Of a stretch of 64,000 bases of DNA, positions 1-12,269 are shown one piece after another (positions within the stretch are counted from its first letter, which is position 1; each line of letters starts with the position of its first letter). The DNA comes from Paratinospora sagittata. Lineage: Eukaryota > Streptophyta > Magnoliopsida > Ranunculales > Menispermaceae. Below the pieces are notes generated by a model. It had not been told where the DNA came from, did not search any database, and saw only the letters and a list, made by a program, of their open reading frames with translations. A program made the position numbers and the translations under genes. Where the stretch lies: NCBI GenBank assembly GCA_035771175.1, contig CM069593.1, forward strand, positions 37,694,741 to 37,758,740. The letters run 5' to 3'.

Positions 1-1626
1 ACAAATCCCAGAAAGACACATCATAATGCTTGTGGAGTTAACTTGTTGCTTTCATGAGTATGGAGGTGCACAAATGTTACACAACCAAATACTTGAGGAG
101 ATAAGTTTGGAATAGTTGGAGCAACAACTACGTCAACAATAGCTTGAAATGGTGTCTAAAAATTGAAAGTGTTGGAGGGTACCCAGTTGATCAAATATGT
201 TGTAGAGGGAAGTGTTTTACCCCAATAAGACAACGACATGTGAGCTTCTATCAACGAACAACTTCCAAAAAGTGAGCTTTTCAACTTAGCTACCCCATTA
301 TGTTAAGGTGTATTAGTCAAGTGGTTTGATGAATAATTCCATGGTCTTCCAAATACTTATGTAATTTATAATTCAAATATTTTCTTCCATTGTTACTGTG
401 AAGAACTTAAACTTCTGTATTATATTGAGTGTGAACCATTTTAATTTTTTTTTAAAATAATAAGTTTGCTTCATTCTTGGATTTCATCAAACTCACCCGA
501 GTCGTCCTAGTGCAATCATCAATAAATGTAACAAACCAACGTGACCCATCCAAGGTAGTAACTTTGGATGGACCTCAAACATCAGAATGTATGAGCATAG
601 AAGGAACCAAACTTTTATTTAAAGCCAATGGAAATGAAACATGACGACTCTTTGCAAGTTCACAAACATTACACTTGAAACTAGTAACATCAATTTTTTC
701 AAAACTAGGAAATAATTTCTTTAGATTACCTAAGGAAGCATGACTTAGACGTCGATGTTATAACCAAATGTCAAATCTTTTTTGTTCTCCCTTTTATAGC
801 TATTCATTGTCAAATCTTGATGCAAACTTGTTAGAACTCTTCAACACTAAGTTCAAGTAATAAAACTTCCTGCAACTAACACCAACCAAATGTCTACCTC
901 ATTTGGATGTTATAAAACAAATATGAATCAAGCTAAAAAATTACAGCACAACATAAAACAGTGGTTACTTGGGCAACAAACAAAAAATTATAATCCAAAG
1001 ATGAAACAATTAAAATAAAATCTAAATTTAAAGTATCAGTGAGGGGCAAGGATCCTTCTGCAATCTTTGGGGTTGAACCACCATTAGTAGTGGAAACAAA
1101 ATTCTGTGAGGACGAGTTAAGGGGTGTTACGTGTCTAGAGTTTAATGTCATATGATTCATAGCATCAGAAGCAATTATCCATGCGCTATTAGAACATGTG
1201 TAAAAACCTTACCAACATTACTCATTGTTGTTGCTAATGTTGAGGCCTTTCCAATAATGCCATCCTCTATATTTGTTTCAACAACAATAGCAATAGAAGC
1301 CTTCTTGGAGTTCTTTTTTCATTCATGGTTATGATTGCACCATTTTGGATACCCCATGAGTTCGAAGCATGGGCTCTTAGTATGACTAGTTTGATCACAA
1401 TGAGTGCATTTATAAGTGGACTTGTCTACACCATTCTTATGATGGCTAGGCCGTGATTGGTCTTGCCAATTTTGACTAGACCGATTCTTAGCTACCATAA
1501 CTAAAGCTTCTTAATTTCTAGAACCTCCAGTCATCGTTGTGCGTTGAACAGATCACAACGAAGTAGTGCATAACTTTCCTCTAGATTAGGAATAGGATCC
1601 CTCCTCAAAATTTCACCTCGGATTTT
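1..1626 (-). pseudogene. Ty1/copia polyprotein fragment (gag to integrase), degenerate
   Basis: Read on the minus strand, the block gives the end of a copia gag (about 1,530-1,626, including the run ILRRDPIPNLEESYALLR), a CCHC zinc knuckle of form CTHCDQTSHTKSPC (1,367-1,408), a GAG-pre-integrase segment (CNVCELAKSRHVSFPL, about 640-690) and an integrase core with a HSDV-like motif, FIDDCTRTT and a decayed HNGVA region (about 270-560). The most downstream part reads SYWGKTLPSTTYLINWVP and VFGCVTFVHLH, the usual integrase C-terminal region, and runs off the window start. Several stops and frame changes break it, so it is dead. RT and RNase H would lie outside the window. Confidence 0.8.
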
Positions 1627-2371
1627 TTGTTTAAAGAAACTAAGAAATAGTATATATGGTACGAGCATGTATATCAAAAATATATGTACAAAACAGGCCA
1701 AACTAGGCCCCAACCCTATACTGACACAAAATTTCTCCAACCTTTAAGCCAATCCCCTAGAGCAAAATCTTGTGACAAATTGCTATTGGCTACCCAAAAG
1801 GATGCTAAAAGCTGAGAATTCTCCCATACTTTAGCAGCCGAATACATCTCACCATCAACACATGCTTATTCCTCTCCTTCCACAAAAGACCACAAGTCTG
1901 CCAGACACACCACCTTCCAATGTTCCCTCCATGAGGGTTGAATGCTATTCATAAAATGAAAAATGTTATAGTGCCCCCCTCAATATCATCTCCACTCACA
2001 ATCGGGAAGTGATGACACCACCTACTCCAGACCTCTTTGGAGAAGGGCAATGTTAACATATATGTCAAACTAACTCCAAATCCTGTCTAAAATGATAACA
2101 CCAAAACGAGATAGACTCATATTTGAGAACTGTCTTTGCAAAATATCCCCCGTATAAATATTCTCATGGGAAGCAACCCACCCTAAGAAGTTTACCTTTG
2201 ATGACACTTGTGCTTTCCATATTAGGTTATGATAGATAAAGGGAGGGCCAAGAGGGTTATTAAGGATAGCTGTATGAAAAGATTTAATGGAAAATGTTCT
2301 CAAAGAATTCCAAGGCCATAAAACTCTATCATTATCCTCTTACAGATAACACCCCTCAAGAAAACTAATAT
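1627..2371 (-). pseudogene. LINE 3' fragment with reverse-transcriptase zinc-binding (zf-RVT) domain
   Basis: The minus-strand frame at 2,070-2,330 reads VLWPWNSLRTFSIKSF and then FIYHNLIWKAQVSSKVNFLGW, the typical C-terminal zf-RVT segment of plant L1-type LINEs. The junction with the copia gag near 1,627 suggests that the LINE inserted into that element. At 2,371 it is cut by the LTR-like block that follows. Only the C-terminal portion is present, so it is not functional. Confidence 0.7.
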
Positions 2372-2662
2372 AAGGGACGCCATGTAGTGCCCTAGAAATG
2401 ATTTCATTTAGCCCATAACCCATTTGTGTTTTGCCCAAACTCTATGCATTTGCCTTGTTTGTTTGATTGTATGTTTGATTGTGTGTTTAATGCTTTATGC
2501 GTTGATTTTATGATAACTTTATGTTCGGTGCGTCGAATGGACTCGATGATGTTAGAATCGAGTTCGACACATGTTTTTACATAGAAAAAGCCTGGCTAAA
2601 TGCAAAATTCCGATGTGTATCTAGCGCGTAATGTCCAAATGAAATTCAAAAATTTTGGGTAA

Positions 2663-2784
2663 CCATGGAGCTCGCTCCATGGGATGGAAAATGTCCGATT
2701 TTTCGGAAAACAACAGAGGAGCACGCTCCATGAGAAGAAAATCCCAGGAATTTTTGAAAAGTCATCGAAGAGTGCGCTCCATGG
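2663..2784. repeat. CpG-centred palindrome array inside LTR-like block
   Basis: Three copies of a GGAGCGCGCTCC-like palindrome occur at 2,663-2,682 (9 bp arms around a 2 bp centre), 2,718-2,729 and 2,769-2,780. The copies differ mainly at the central CG steps, which appear as CA or TG. Confidence 0.7.
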
Positions 2785-4174
2785 CCAAATTTCCCAGAAA
2801 ACTGATTTTTTCCAGTTTTTAGCAAGTTTTTGTGTGAGCCCAAAAATGACTATTTAAGCAACCAACACCTATTTTGAGCTCATTTGCACGTTTTTGAGCT
2901 TGGAAAGAGGAGAAAGAGGAGGAGAGGAGAAGAAAAGGGGAAAAGCTAGGGTTTTTGGTGATTGTGCTCAAATCCCACCTAAAGTAAGTATATTTCTCCA
3001 TTTTCTTCCTAAATTCTCTTTGTAGATGAGTAAATGAGCATGATTTCGACCTAAGGAAGGGTGTAGACCACGGTTTGGAAGTGACCCTAACCTAGGGTTC
3101 ACTGATTTTCGGCCATTTATATTTGTTTATGGTTGAATCTACCCTCTAAGACCTAGATCTACACTTGGAATGCATTTTGCATGAACTTCACCATGTCTTT
3201 GGTGGTGCAAGAGATTAGGGTTTTATTGGAAACCCTTAGGGCCGTGGTGTAGGGTATAGATTTGGGTTCTTTGGTGGATTTGGAACCCAATGATACCATT
3301 TTTCCCAATTTTTAACAAGAAATTGGTGGATCTAAGTGTAATGGCCTAAACCCTAGAAATCGAACTTAGGGTTTTCCTTTGGACTTGCTTGTCAACTATG
3401 TTGGATAAATGGCTGATTCTAGTTGATTAATGGTGGTGTTCAGTATTTTTTATCCGTTGGAAACCCTAGTTGCAGTGTAAAATCGGCTTAGGGCTTGATT
3501 TGGGGATTTTGCCCAAAATTGGGGCTTTTGACCTAAACCAAGTCAATTGATCAATTTGACTTGGGGATTATCTAATTGGACCTAAATTGGGTGGAATCAT
3601 GAGTTTAGAATGTTTAAACCTCTGTTAAATTTGTATGACTTGGTGCAATTTGACTCTATGCCTATTGTAAAGATTTTTCCCCAAATTGGGGCATATGCCA
3701 TGTATTGATTTGATTTGGGAAATTGACTTGATTTTGATCAATCTTGCATGGTTTGGACTTGTGTTTGGATTGAATGACTTAGACTAAGTGGTTGTCTTAG
3801 TTTTTGGGAATTAGTCTTATATGTGAATTTGCACAGATGTCGAGGTTGATCATGATATGGAAAACTCATGATGGGGATTAGATGCACATGGACTTATTGA
3901 ATTAGGAATTGATCATGATTAGTTGTATGGATGATCATGGTAATTGATACATCTGCATGAATCTATGGTTTACAGGATCTTGATTTGCATTGAAATCCAT
4001 GTTGATCAGTGTGTGGATAGCTTTGTTTGCGTGGCATTGGTTGTGAGTAGTTGTTCATCTTGTTTATCACTTGTGTCATCCTATTTACTTATACTTGTAT
4101 GTTGAAAGTCATGAATATCATTATGGAAATGCATGTGTTTAATATGTTTTGAAATGACATGCCTTGATACCCTA

Positions 4175-4575
4175 GAAGTTTGGTGTTCTAAGCTAAGTTT
4201 CCTAGGTGTTCCTAGGAGGCTTGTGCATGTTTGCCAAGCTAACTTTTCTAGAGGTAGATTTGTATGTGGAAGCTCTAGAAGCTTGGTGTTCCAAGCTAAG
4301 TTCCCTAGGTGTTCCTAGGAGGCTTCTGCATGTTTGCCAAGCTGACTTTTCTAGAGATGGTTTTTGAATGGTTTTGAAACTCTTGAAGCTTGGTGTTCCA
4401 AACTAAGTTCCCTAGGTGTTCCTAGGAGGCTTCTGCATGTTTGCCAAGCTGACTTTTCTAGAGATGGTTTTTGAATGGTTTTGAAACTCTTGAAGCTTGG
4501 TGTTCCAAACTAAGTTCCCTAGGTGTTCCTAGGAGGCTTGTGCATGTTGCCAAGCTGACTTCTCTAGAGGTGGAA
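4175..4575 (+). repeat. Tandem repeat, about 3.8 copies of a 103-108 bp unit
   Basis: Unit starts (GAAGCTTGG-like) fall at 4,175, 4,278, 4,385 and 4,493. Each unit contains two CCTAGG sites separated by four bases, then a GCATGTTTGCCAAGCT phrase and TTTCTAGAG. Copies 3 and 4 are almost identical, which points to recent duplication. Confidence 0.9.
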
Positions 4576-5349
4576 ATGAACATGCCCCAATTAAGGGTGG
4601 ATCATGTCATTGACAAGTGAATGATCTATATGTCAGTTGTACCCCAGTAAGGGAGGGCCATGTGGGTCTCTACAGCAGGAAAATGAATGGTTTTGAAATG
4701 CATGGAATTGAAAATGTTTATTTTACTATGTGTTTTATGTTTCACATACTCATGAGCATTATTTCATGCATATGCATATATGACTTTTATGAAGTATAAT
4801 TGATGGCATTACTAAATACTATTCACTGGACACCGTTGGCTCACACTCTCACTCTCTTTTCAGGTTCTACTGATAAGGGCAAGGGCAAGGGCAAGGGTAT
4901 TGTGTTTGCTTGAGGACCTAGCCATTGCCAAAACTAGGACTCTTATGTATGGTTTGATGTCCTTAATTACGTATGTGTATGGTTTTAATTATTTTGATAC
5001 ATATGTAATTAATATAACACTTGTTAAATCTAGATGGTGAGAGACTTTGTGTTTATGGTTGTATATTGGCCTTGGATGGATGTATATTGGCCATGTGCCT
5101 TGGACTTGGATTGAAGATGATGAGTCTAAGCATGTTGCCTTAGACCATTTCGGGTTTATGTTGGAGCCCTTTTGATTATGGTTGTATGTTTTCATTATTG
5201 GAGGATCATTGTCTTATGTTTGTTTGAAGATTATATTTTGTATGATTTTATATTTGGATTAAGTACAATAATTTTATCAACAAGGTTGAAGTTGTCAGAA
5301 TAATCGACGAACATTAGGCATTTTCTAGAACTTGTTACTCTTTGAAATT

Positions 5350-5570
5350 TGTATGAGATTTGTGAGAATTTTCTATTTGTATTAATTTTGTAGTTTTATT
5401 ACGTTGATTTTGTAACTTTTATACTTGATTTTGTGGTTTTAGGTTATATTAAATATTTGTGTGAAATTTGGGATAATTTTATATTTGTGTTAATCTTGTA
5501 GCTTTATTGTGTTGATTTTGCATCTTTGATAGGATTGATTTTATAGTTTTAGGTTGTATTGAATCTGTGG
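5350..5570 (+). repeat. Two diverged tandem copies of about 110 bp, T-rich
   Basis: The segments 5,350-5,458 and 5,459-5,570 align along their length, sharing TTGATTTTG and GTTTTAGGTT phrases. The whole 5,300-5,940 stretch is AT-rich, with no gene that I can see. Confidence 0.55.
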
Positions 5571-5939
5571 GTGTGGTTGGGTGTGGTTTTTATGTCAATT
5601 GTGATAATTGCATAAATATGTTTCTTGGGAAGTACGATTTTGACTATAAAAAAGGAAAAAAAAGAAAAAGATTAGAACAATTGAGCACTAAATAAGTTTT
5701 TTGGTAAAAACTTTAAAAATACACTTTGGTACTTTTGATTTGTTATAATGTTTTGTTGTTTTGGAACCTTTGTAAATGTATTTGATTTTGTTTTTTTTAT
5801 GGGTTACTTTGATTTTTTTTATATGGTTGTAATATGTTATTTATAAAATTATTTGTTTATTTATAAAAATATGTAGTTGTAATATATTCGCGATATTTAT
5901 AAAAATATTTGTTTATTAATGTATAGAAGGACTCCATTT

Positions 5940-6236
5940 TATATACTTCGCCTCGGGCCCCAAATAGTCAAGATTGGCCATGACCATACCCAACGTTACC
6001 GGCACAAGCTAAAACAAACAAGCCCAATTTTTAAACCAATCTAACACACTATGACCACCCGCAAGACAAGAAGACCCAATCCAGCTAGCAACAACAAACT
6101 TGGAAGACTTCCAAACAACATGAAACTCCTTTGAAACATCCTCAAAAAAAACCCTAGAATTCCTCTCAAGCCACACTAACTGAGCCATAGCTAAAGAGAC
6201 CACCCCTACCATGTCCTTGACTCTCCTAGATACTCT
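5940..6236 (-). pseudogene. LINE 3' tail fragment
   Basis: The minus frame reads WLERNSRVFFED followed by WKSSKFVVASWI and LDWFKNW, the extreme C terminus of an L1-type LINE ORF2 after the zf-RVT domain. It abuts the poly-T end of the next LINE at about 6,237, so two LINE tails lie head to tail on the same strand. Confidence 0.6.
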
Positions 6237-6467
6237 ATTTTTTTTTACAAGAAACAAAAGTATTGTATTAAGTACAATAAACTGTACAAAAATACACAGT
6301 CGGGCCCAACCCGGGAAAAAAGATCAAGAATCAAAATCAAAACTCTCCAAAATAGGTTTTCATCCCCTCAACCAATCCCCCAAAGAAAAGCCCCTCTCGA
6401 GCCTACTAGCACTAACCCAAATGGATGCAAGACAAGGAGAATTATCCCACACTTCACTAAAATCTTT

Positions 6468-7428
6468 CTATTGGTCCTCAAAAGCACGGGAATTTCGTTC
6501 TTTCCATATTAACCAAACAACAGCGAAAATACCAACTCGCCAGTAATCTCTAAAACATCTATGAAGGACTGAATCATCAGGGAAAACGCATAAATCAGAA
6601 CTATTGGAGAGCCTTCCCCATTGGAGAAAAGCTTCCCATCTTCTCCAACTTCCCTGAGAGCTCTCCCTATTAGAGAAAAGCTTCCCATCTTCTCCAAATT
6701 CCCTGAGAAAAAGCACACTCCAAAAAAATGTGATGACTAGACTCAGTACTCCCTTACACAGACAACACCAACTCGGGGACAGGGACCAATTTTTTAATCG
6801 CCTTTGAAGAATATCCGCACAATTCAACCTGTCGTGAGCTATAATCCACCCCAAAAGTTTGGCTTTTGACATAACATGAGCTTTCCAAATAAAAGCATGA
6901 GGAAAATTGGTAATAATAGGATTTAAAAGATTACTAGAACAAAGGTGACTCATAAAAGACTTCGAGGAAAACTCCCTCGATGAATGTAAAGGCCATAGAA
7001 CTTTATCAATCTCATTCGACAAGTGGACTCTATCAAGGATATCAATGAGGGAAGAAGACTTCAGGGCATTCTCTATCAGAAGGCTCCCTACACAGATGAA
7101 GACACCAAGAAGTCCTACCATTCTCACTATTTCCTAGAAGTGCTACAAATTCACATATAGGGTGATTAGGTTTGGTGGTCAACCTGTAAATGCGAGGAAA
7201 AAGGTCATTGAAGCTAGACATACCACACCAAATGTCTTCCCAAAACTTGAAAGTAGCTCTATTACCCACTTTGAGGCGAGCACTGGCGGAAAAATACGGG
7301 TAGAGGGAATGAATAAATTTCCAAGGACTCTTGTAGGTGGCTTTGGAAGACGCACTAGCATCTCTAGAATTCCGATGAATTCCGTGCCGACTTGTCACCA
7401 CCTTTTTCCACAAGGAATATTTCTCCAT
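6468..7428 (-). pseudogene. LINE ORF2 C-terminal zf-RVT region
   Basis: The minus frames read VLWPLHSSREFSSKSF, then FIWKAHVMSKAKLLGW, a cysteine pair in SWCCLCKG, and WLIWKERNSRAFED at the end. This order (W..K.P.K...W, Cys cluster, W.ERN.R.F) is the usual zf-RVT arrangement of plant LINEs. The upstream frame at 7,042-7,428 contains WWKVV-like and FWEDIWCG segments, which normally precede it. A frameshift separates the two. Confidence 0.8.
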
Positions 7429-7443
7429 TATGAATCTCTAAAG

Positions 7444-9124
7444 CTATTTCCCTGCCAAAGCCTTGTTCTTATCTTCCAAGTTACCAATTCCCAAACCTCC
7501 CTGTTCAATCCTCCTATTGACTAAGCTCCATCTTACCAAACTCCCTCCTATTTCCTTGTCATCCCCTTTCCAAAGGAATTTCCTCGTCAACTTCTCAATC
7601 CGCCATGCTACCAACTTAGGAATTTTAAACATTGATAGGTAATAAGTAGGAATGGCCTCTAACACATTCTTAATAAGGGCTAACCAACCTCCTTTTGAAA
7701 GAAAACTTCTCTTCCAACCATCCAACCTTCTAGAGATTGTGTTGACAACTGGTTCCCAAAAAAAAGCATACAATGGGTTGCCCCTTAAAGGTAAACCCAG
7801 ATAAGATAATGGCCAACAACCAACAGAACACCCACACGAGGCTGCCACCTCCAAAAGAGTCCTCTTATGCACACAAATCTCAGCAACTTGGCACTTCTCT
7901 AAATTCAATTCATGTCGAACATTCAACAAAAGCCTTAGATAATCCTTAGAGCAGTGAGAAGACTGGACTTCGATAATCCTTAGAGCAGCAAGAAGACTGG
8001 ACCCATCATTCTCAACCAAAAACAGGCACTCATCGGCAAAGTGGATGCGAGACACTTGAATGTTATCCTTGCCCACAGGAAGGCTTTCCACAACGCCATT
8101 CTCCTTAGCTTTATCCATCATACGTCCAAGCACATCCACCACTAATATGAAATGGAAAAGAGATAAGGAATCACCCCTATCTCAGCCCTCTTGATGCAAA
8201 AACTTTCCCCCTTGGCCGACCATTAATAAAAAGAGAATAAGAGACCGAGGATAGGCATCCAAGGATCCACCTCCTCCATTGATCCCCAAAACCCTTCATT
8301 TGAAGAACATAGTCCAAAAAATCTCATCTAACTATATCATAAGCCTTCTCAAAGTCTGTTTTGAAAACAAAACCTTCCCTTTTTGTTGATCTATAGTCTT
8401 CAACCACCTCATTAGCAATCAAAACAACATCAGTAATTTGTTTTCCCTGAACAAAGGCCATTTGAGATTCAGATATTGTATGTTGAAGGACCATTCTAAG
8501 ATGGGCTGCAAGGATTTTGGCTATAATTTTATAAAGACTTGTGGTGAGACTTATGGGCCTAAAGTCCTTCACTCTTTTGGAGTGAGCTTTTTTGGGGATA
8601 AGAGCAATGTAAGTCCCGTTAATTGACTTGTTAATCACCCCTTTGATGAAGAATTCATCCAGAACTGACTTGAGCTCTGTTTTCAAGGTTTCCCAATATT
8701 CCTGATAAAAGGAGAGAGTGAAACCACTAGGGTCAGGGGTTTTATCTCCATCACAGCTAAAAACAGCATCCCAAATTTTCTCCATCTCAAAAGGTCGCTC
8801 CAAGCAGACACTGTCCCCATTACCCAATTCATTCCAATCAATACCTTTAATCCCGCATAGACCACGACCATCTACTGTGAAAATGTGTCAAAAGTACTCC
8901 ACAATCTCCTCCACAACTCCCTCATCCGACTCCACCAACGATCCATCGGAATTCTCCAACTTAGTAATAACACTACGCAACCAACGATTGAAAAGGATCC
9001 TATGGAAAAATTTAGAGTTGGCGTCCCCCTGCTTAATCCACTTGAGTTTAGCTTTTTGGGTAGTTAAACGCTCATCTCGCGTAAGGATGATTTGAAGCTT
9101 CTTTGGCACTTTTTTTCTCCACAA
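7444..9124 (-). pseudogene. LINE reverse transcriptase domain, broken
   Basis: The minus frame at 8,324-8,827 carries TPDPSGFTLSFYQEYW, IALIPKKAHSKRVKDFRPIS, QMAFVQGKQITD and FKTDFEKAYD, the N-terminal RT blocks. The 7,444-8,142 frame carries the HFADECLF remnant of the catalytic YADD-type block, GLPLRGNP, GGWLALIKNVLEAIP and ARKFLWKG-like motifs of the thumb region. The GDPLS block lies between them in a damaged stretch (about 8,150-8,320). The frame at 8,888-9,124 (KLKWIKQGDANSKFFH) is the linker before the RT. Confidence 0.85.
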
Positions 9125-9159
9125 TTTTATCAGTTGACCAGCTCGTCGACCCCTCTTTA

Positions 9160-10046
9160 AGATCTAGCCTATGAATGGTAGATTCCAACTACTCCTTCTA
9201 GAACAAGTCCCTGCTCGCAAAATCCTTACTCCATGATTTTAAATGATCCTTCAAGCCACGCAACTTCTGACGAAATTTATAGCCGTCCCACCCTTGAGCC
9301 ACATTCTCCTTCCACCACTCCTTGACCAAACTAGCAAATTTTGGATCGGAAAGCCAGATATTCTCAAACCTAAAAGGGGTTTGCCCTCATTTGGCTTGAG
9401 TAGTATAAAGAGTAATATGCCAATGGTCAGACACCACCCTAACAAGAGCTTTTTGCCTCACCTACGGATAAGTAAAGGACCAATCCTTGCCAATCAGGAT
9501 TATATCAAGACAACAACATATTGGGCTTGCCAATCAGGAATCTTTCTGTTGTTATTCGTCTTCTCAGAAAGACATCTGACTACATTGAAATCACCACCCA
9601 CACACCAAGTCGAACCACAGAACCCGCTTAAATTAGCCAATTCCTCCCAAAAACCTCATACGATCAACTTCCTTATTCGGCCCATACAGAAAGCCAGAAC
9701 TCCTTATGATCTTTTTCCTTAATCAACACAGAAACAGGGAACTCTCTCACCATATTGTCAAGGACCTCCATTTTCCTTCTATCCCAGGCAACAAGAATGC
9801 CTCCTGAAGAACTAAACGCAAGAAGAGCAACCCAATCCAGAAATCTAGACTGCCACAGCCAGACATAAAACTTCTATCAATGCAGCCCATTCGAGTCTCC
9901 TGAAGTAAGATCACATCAGGCCGACAGCCACCAATCACCTTTTTAACTGCTCTACACTTAGACTTGGAGCCACAGCCCCTCACATTCCAAAATAATATAA
10001 TCATTGGGACACGGAAAATCGAGAACCACTCCACAGACGCAATCAC
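9160..10046 (-). pseudogene. LINE endonuclease domain, broken
   Basis: The minus frame starts at 10,046 and reads IILFWNVRGCGSKSKCRAVK, then PDVILLQETRMG: the WN..G and Q.T/E motifs of the exonuclease-endonuclease-phosphatase fold of L1 elements. Later parts (about 9,300-9,600) are recognisable only in shifted frames. Confidence 0.75.
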
Positions 10047-10254
10047 AGTCGGGGGGTCTCGATACGCCCACCCGAGCCAACCTGGAATCTGAAACCTTTT
10101 CCAAACAAGTCAGTCGCATGTTTGCCTTCTTTAAAACTCCCAACACCTCATTGATCAATTGTTCGACCACACCCACTTCCTGCCCCAGAATAACCCCATA
10201 TTTTCCCAAAGCATTACCACCATCAGCTTCATCGTGACGTCCTGGAAGTTTCAT
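9958..10254 (-). pseudogene. LINE ORF1 tail
   Basis: A 98-codon minus-strand frame overlaps the endonuclease start. Its position directly upstream of ORF2 fits the C terminus of ORF1. It has no diagnostic motif, so the call rests on position alone. Confidence 0.35.
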
Positions 10255-10330
10255 AGAGGTGCCAGAATGAGAACCATCCCTAACCCCAAGAGTAGACCTT
10301 GGAATAGAAGTTCCTAAATACTATATCAAC

Positions 10331-11890
10331 ATGTTGAAAAAAAAATAACAAACCACACCCTATCGGAGCTTTGAAACTACCATACAACGATTCTTGCCAC
10401 ATATTCCAAGTCTTTTTTGAAAACATTTTTAAGTCAGACAATTCCTCATGAGCCTTCTTTCAAATTAATTACATGAATTATCCATTCTTAAACCATTATA
10501 CATTGTCCACAAAAATCCATAAGATTCTTCTACAACTACTAGTTTTTTATAGGGATTTTTCCTCTTACTATAAATGAGGTTTTATTGGGGTCAGACAACG
10601 ACCATCGAGTACCATCTTCTCTCTTTCTCTTTTTCATTCGCTCTTAAATGTTTTTTTTTCACGGAAGGAAGTACCTAGAGTGCTTTCATTCACCATTTTA
10701 TGTAGGCTACTTAGTGAATATCGAGTGAATCAACATATTCTTTAACAAGAAACCCTATTTTCCTCACCACATCAACACTTCAATATAGTTAGACGATGGT
10801 ATATTGGGAATTAGTTTTCGAACCACTTTGTTATTTCCCATCAAGGGAATTTGATTAAAAATAAAATAAAAATAGAAAACCAAAAGCCCCATGGCATAAG
10901 ATGATTAGCACTTACATAGTCTACGGGAGCGCAAGTAGCTTAATGGGGGAGATGGAGACTCAAGAGATCTTTTTGGAAGGGTCCAGAGTAGGACTAATAT
11001 GATTAAAGTAACTTCTCAAAAAAAAAATGATTGAACTTAAAAGTAACTAAAAGGAGTAAGATTTAAATATGTTCTCTGCCTGAGTAACTTATAATTTCAA
11101 ATAGAAGAGGTTGAAAAATAACTCTCATGAAACACGATCAACAAGATGCAAAGTTACACTTCATAAAGAAAGATGACAAATGTAATGGAACAAACTAAAT
11201 GAGGGGCTTGATCTATGCACCAAAGGAAGGTTTATAGTAGCTATAATACCATATATGACGCAATAATTATAAAGAAAAAAAAAAAGGAAAAAGATGGGAC
11301 ATGGCAGAACAATGAGTTTAGAAGAAATAAGAGGTTTTTATTCCAAACTTGTGCTTTGGATGGTTATAGCCAAACACAGTTATAGCAAACATAGAACAAA
11401 TCATGAGGATTTTAAGAGATTCTAATAATATTTTAACCTAGAAAGTTCCAATCTAATCATAACTTCCAACTTAGAAAGTCGCAACCTAATCAAGGATGAA
11501 CTCCCCGACCTCAATTAAGTGTTTTCCTAACCACATAGGACTAAGCTACATCAATCCACTTCCTGCACTCCTCTCTATCACGGGCCAAAGGTTCACTTAT
11601 TTTGCCAATAGCTATATGTCAATAATTATTCTATCCATGTTATTTAAGCATTCTTATGCGTCAATAATTACCATTAATTTATTAAAGTCCATATGTCAAT
11701 CTTCCCAAGTAACACATTTACCGATTTTTTATTGTGTATTCAAATCATCCAAACGGTTCTCACTTTGCCTTTTCTTCAATAAATAAGGAAAATAATAATA
11801 TTTTCAAATCTAGATGACATAATCATTGGGAACTATTATGCGATATATTTTTAACGATTTGTGATTAATTGGTTAAAGCATGTTTATATT
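10331..11890. other. No gene seen; AT-rich interelement DNA
   Basis: I see no coding domain, long repeat or terminal structure in this stretch beyond short A- and T-rich runs such as the A tract near 11,273-11,284. Confidence 0.5.
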
Positions 11891-12265
11891 GTCACACCCC
11901 GCCCGAACGCGCCTAAAATAACAGTACACTCGGGCGGGGTGCAAATGCATTATAACAGCAACCGAGTGTGCAGATACACATTTCAAGTACAAGTCTGATT
12001 TCATTAATTTCATAATGTATTTTGTACAGAGTATAGGCGGTCTAGAACGACCAATAATAAGGGAACATCTTCCCAAAAATCTCCTTAACTATAAGTAAGG
12101 AAGTAAAAAATGGGGGCCCAAACATCTCAACCCAATTCACCCTAGACTCCTGTAAAATGGTTAGCAGCGAAAATGAGTTATTGCCCAGTAAGTAAAATAA
12201 TTTGTGAATATGACAATTAATAAAGAACACATCATAATCATATGTCACATATACACATTATAGCA
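11891..12265 (-). mobile_element. LTR-like fragment starting TGTCACACCCCG
   Basis: The fragment begins with TGTCACACCCCGCCCG and contains CGGGCGGGGTG about 40 bases later, giving a local hairpin. Internal text (AGCGAAAATGAGTTATTGCCC near 12,165, TTATTGCCCAGTAAGTAAA) resembles the LTR interiors elsewhere in this window on the minus strand. It is cut by the gypsy remnant that follows. Confidence 0.4.
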
Positions 12266-12269
12266 TCAA

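Larger units (their letters stand above)
2372..5300 (+). mobile_element. Solo-LTR-like block of a gypsy-type element
   Basis: The block starts at a TGTAGTGCCC, matching the TGTAATGCCC and TGTAACACCCC starts of related blocks at 60,251 and 56,256 on the other strand. It shares internal phrases with the minus-strand blocks at 39.2-41.1, 54.0-56.3, 58.2-60.3 and 62.7-64.0 kb. Examples are a segment before a purine-rich region (about 2,900-2,945), an ATTCACTGGACACCGTTGGCTC phrase split around 4,826 and a repeated AAGGGC tract near 4,878. It has no coding potential of its own. It interrupts LINE sequence. The right boundary is uncertain because I could not find the matching terminal bases or a target-site duplication. 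Confidence 0.5.
6237..10330 (-). mobile_element. L1-type LINE, nearly full ORF2, 5' truncated and mutated
   Basis: A T-rich tract at 6,237-6,247 marks the poly-A end on the minus strand. Reading upstream come the zf-RVT region, the reverse transcriptase, an apurinic-type endonuclease and the tail of ORF1. Each domain is recognisable, but the frame changes repeatedly (for example near 7,430, 8,150, 8,830 and 9,130) and contains stops, so the copy is inactive. The 5' end stops near 10,330 at an A-rich tract. There is a short internal tandem duplication of about 50 bp at 6,611-6,710 within the zf-RVT region. Confidence 0.85.

Noticed and set aside
6237..10330. LINE as an active element
   Set aside because: Repeated frameshifts and stops in endonuclease, RT and zf-RVT regions, and a truncated 5' end.
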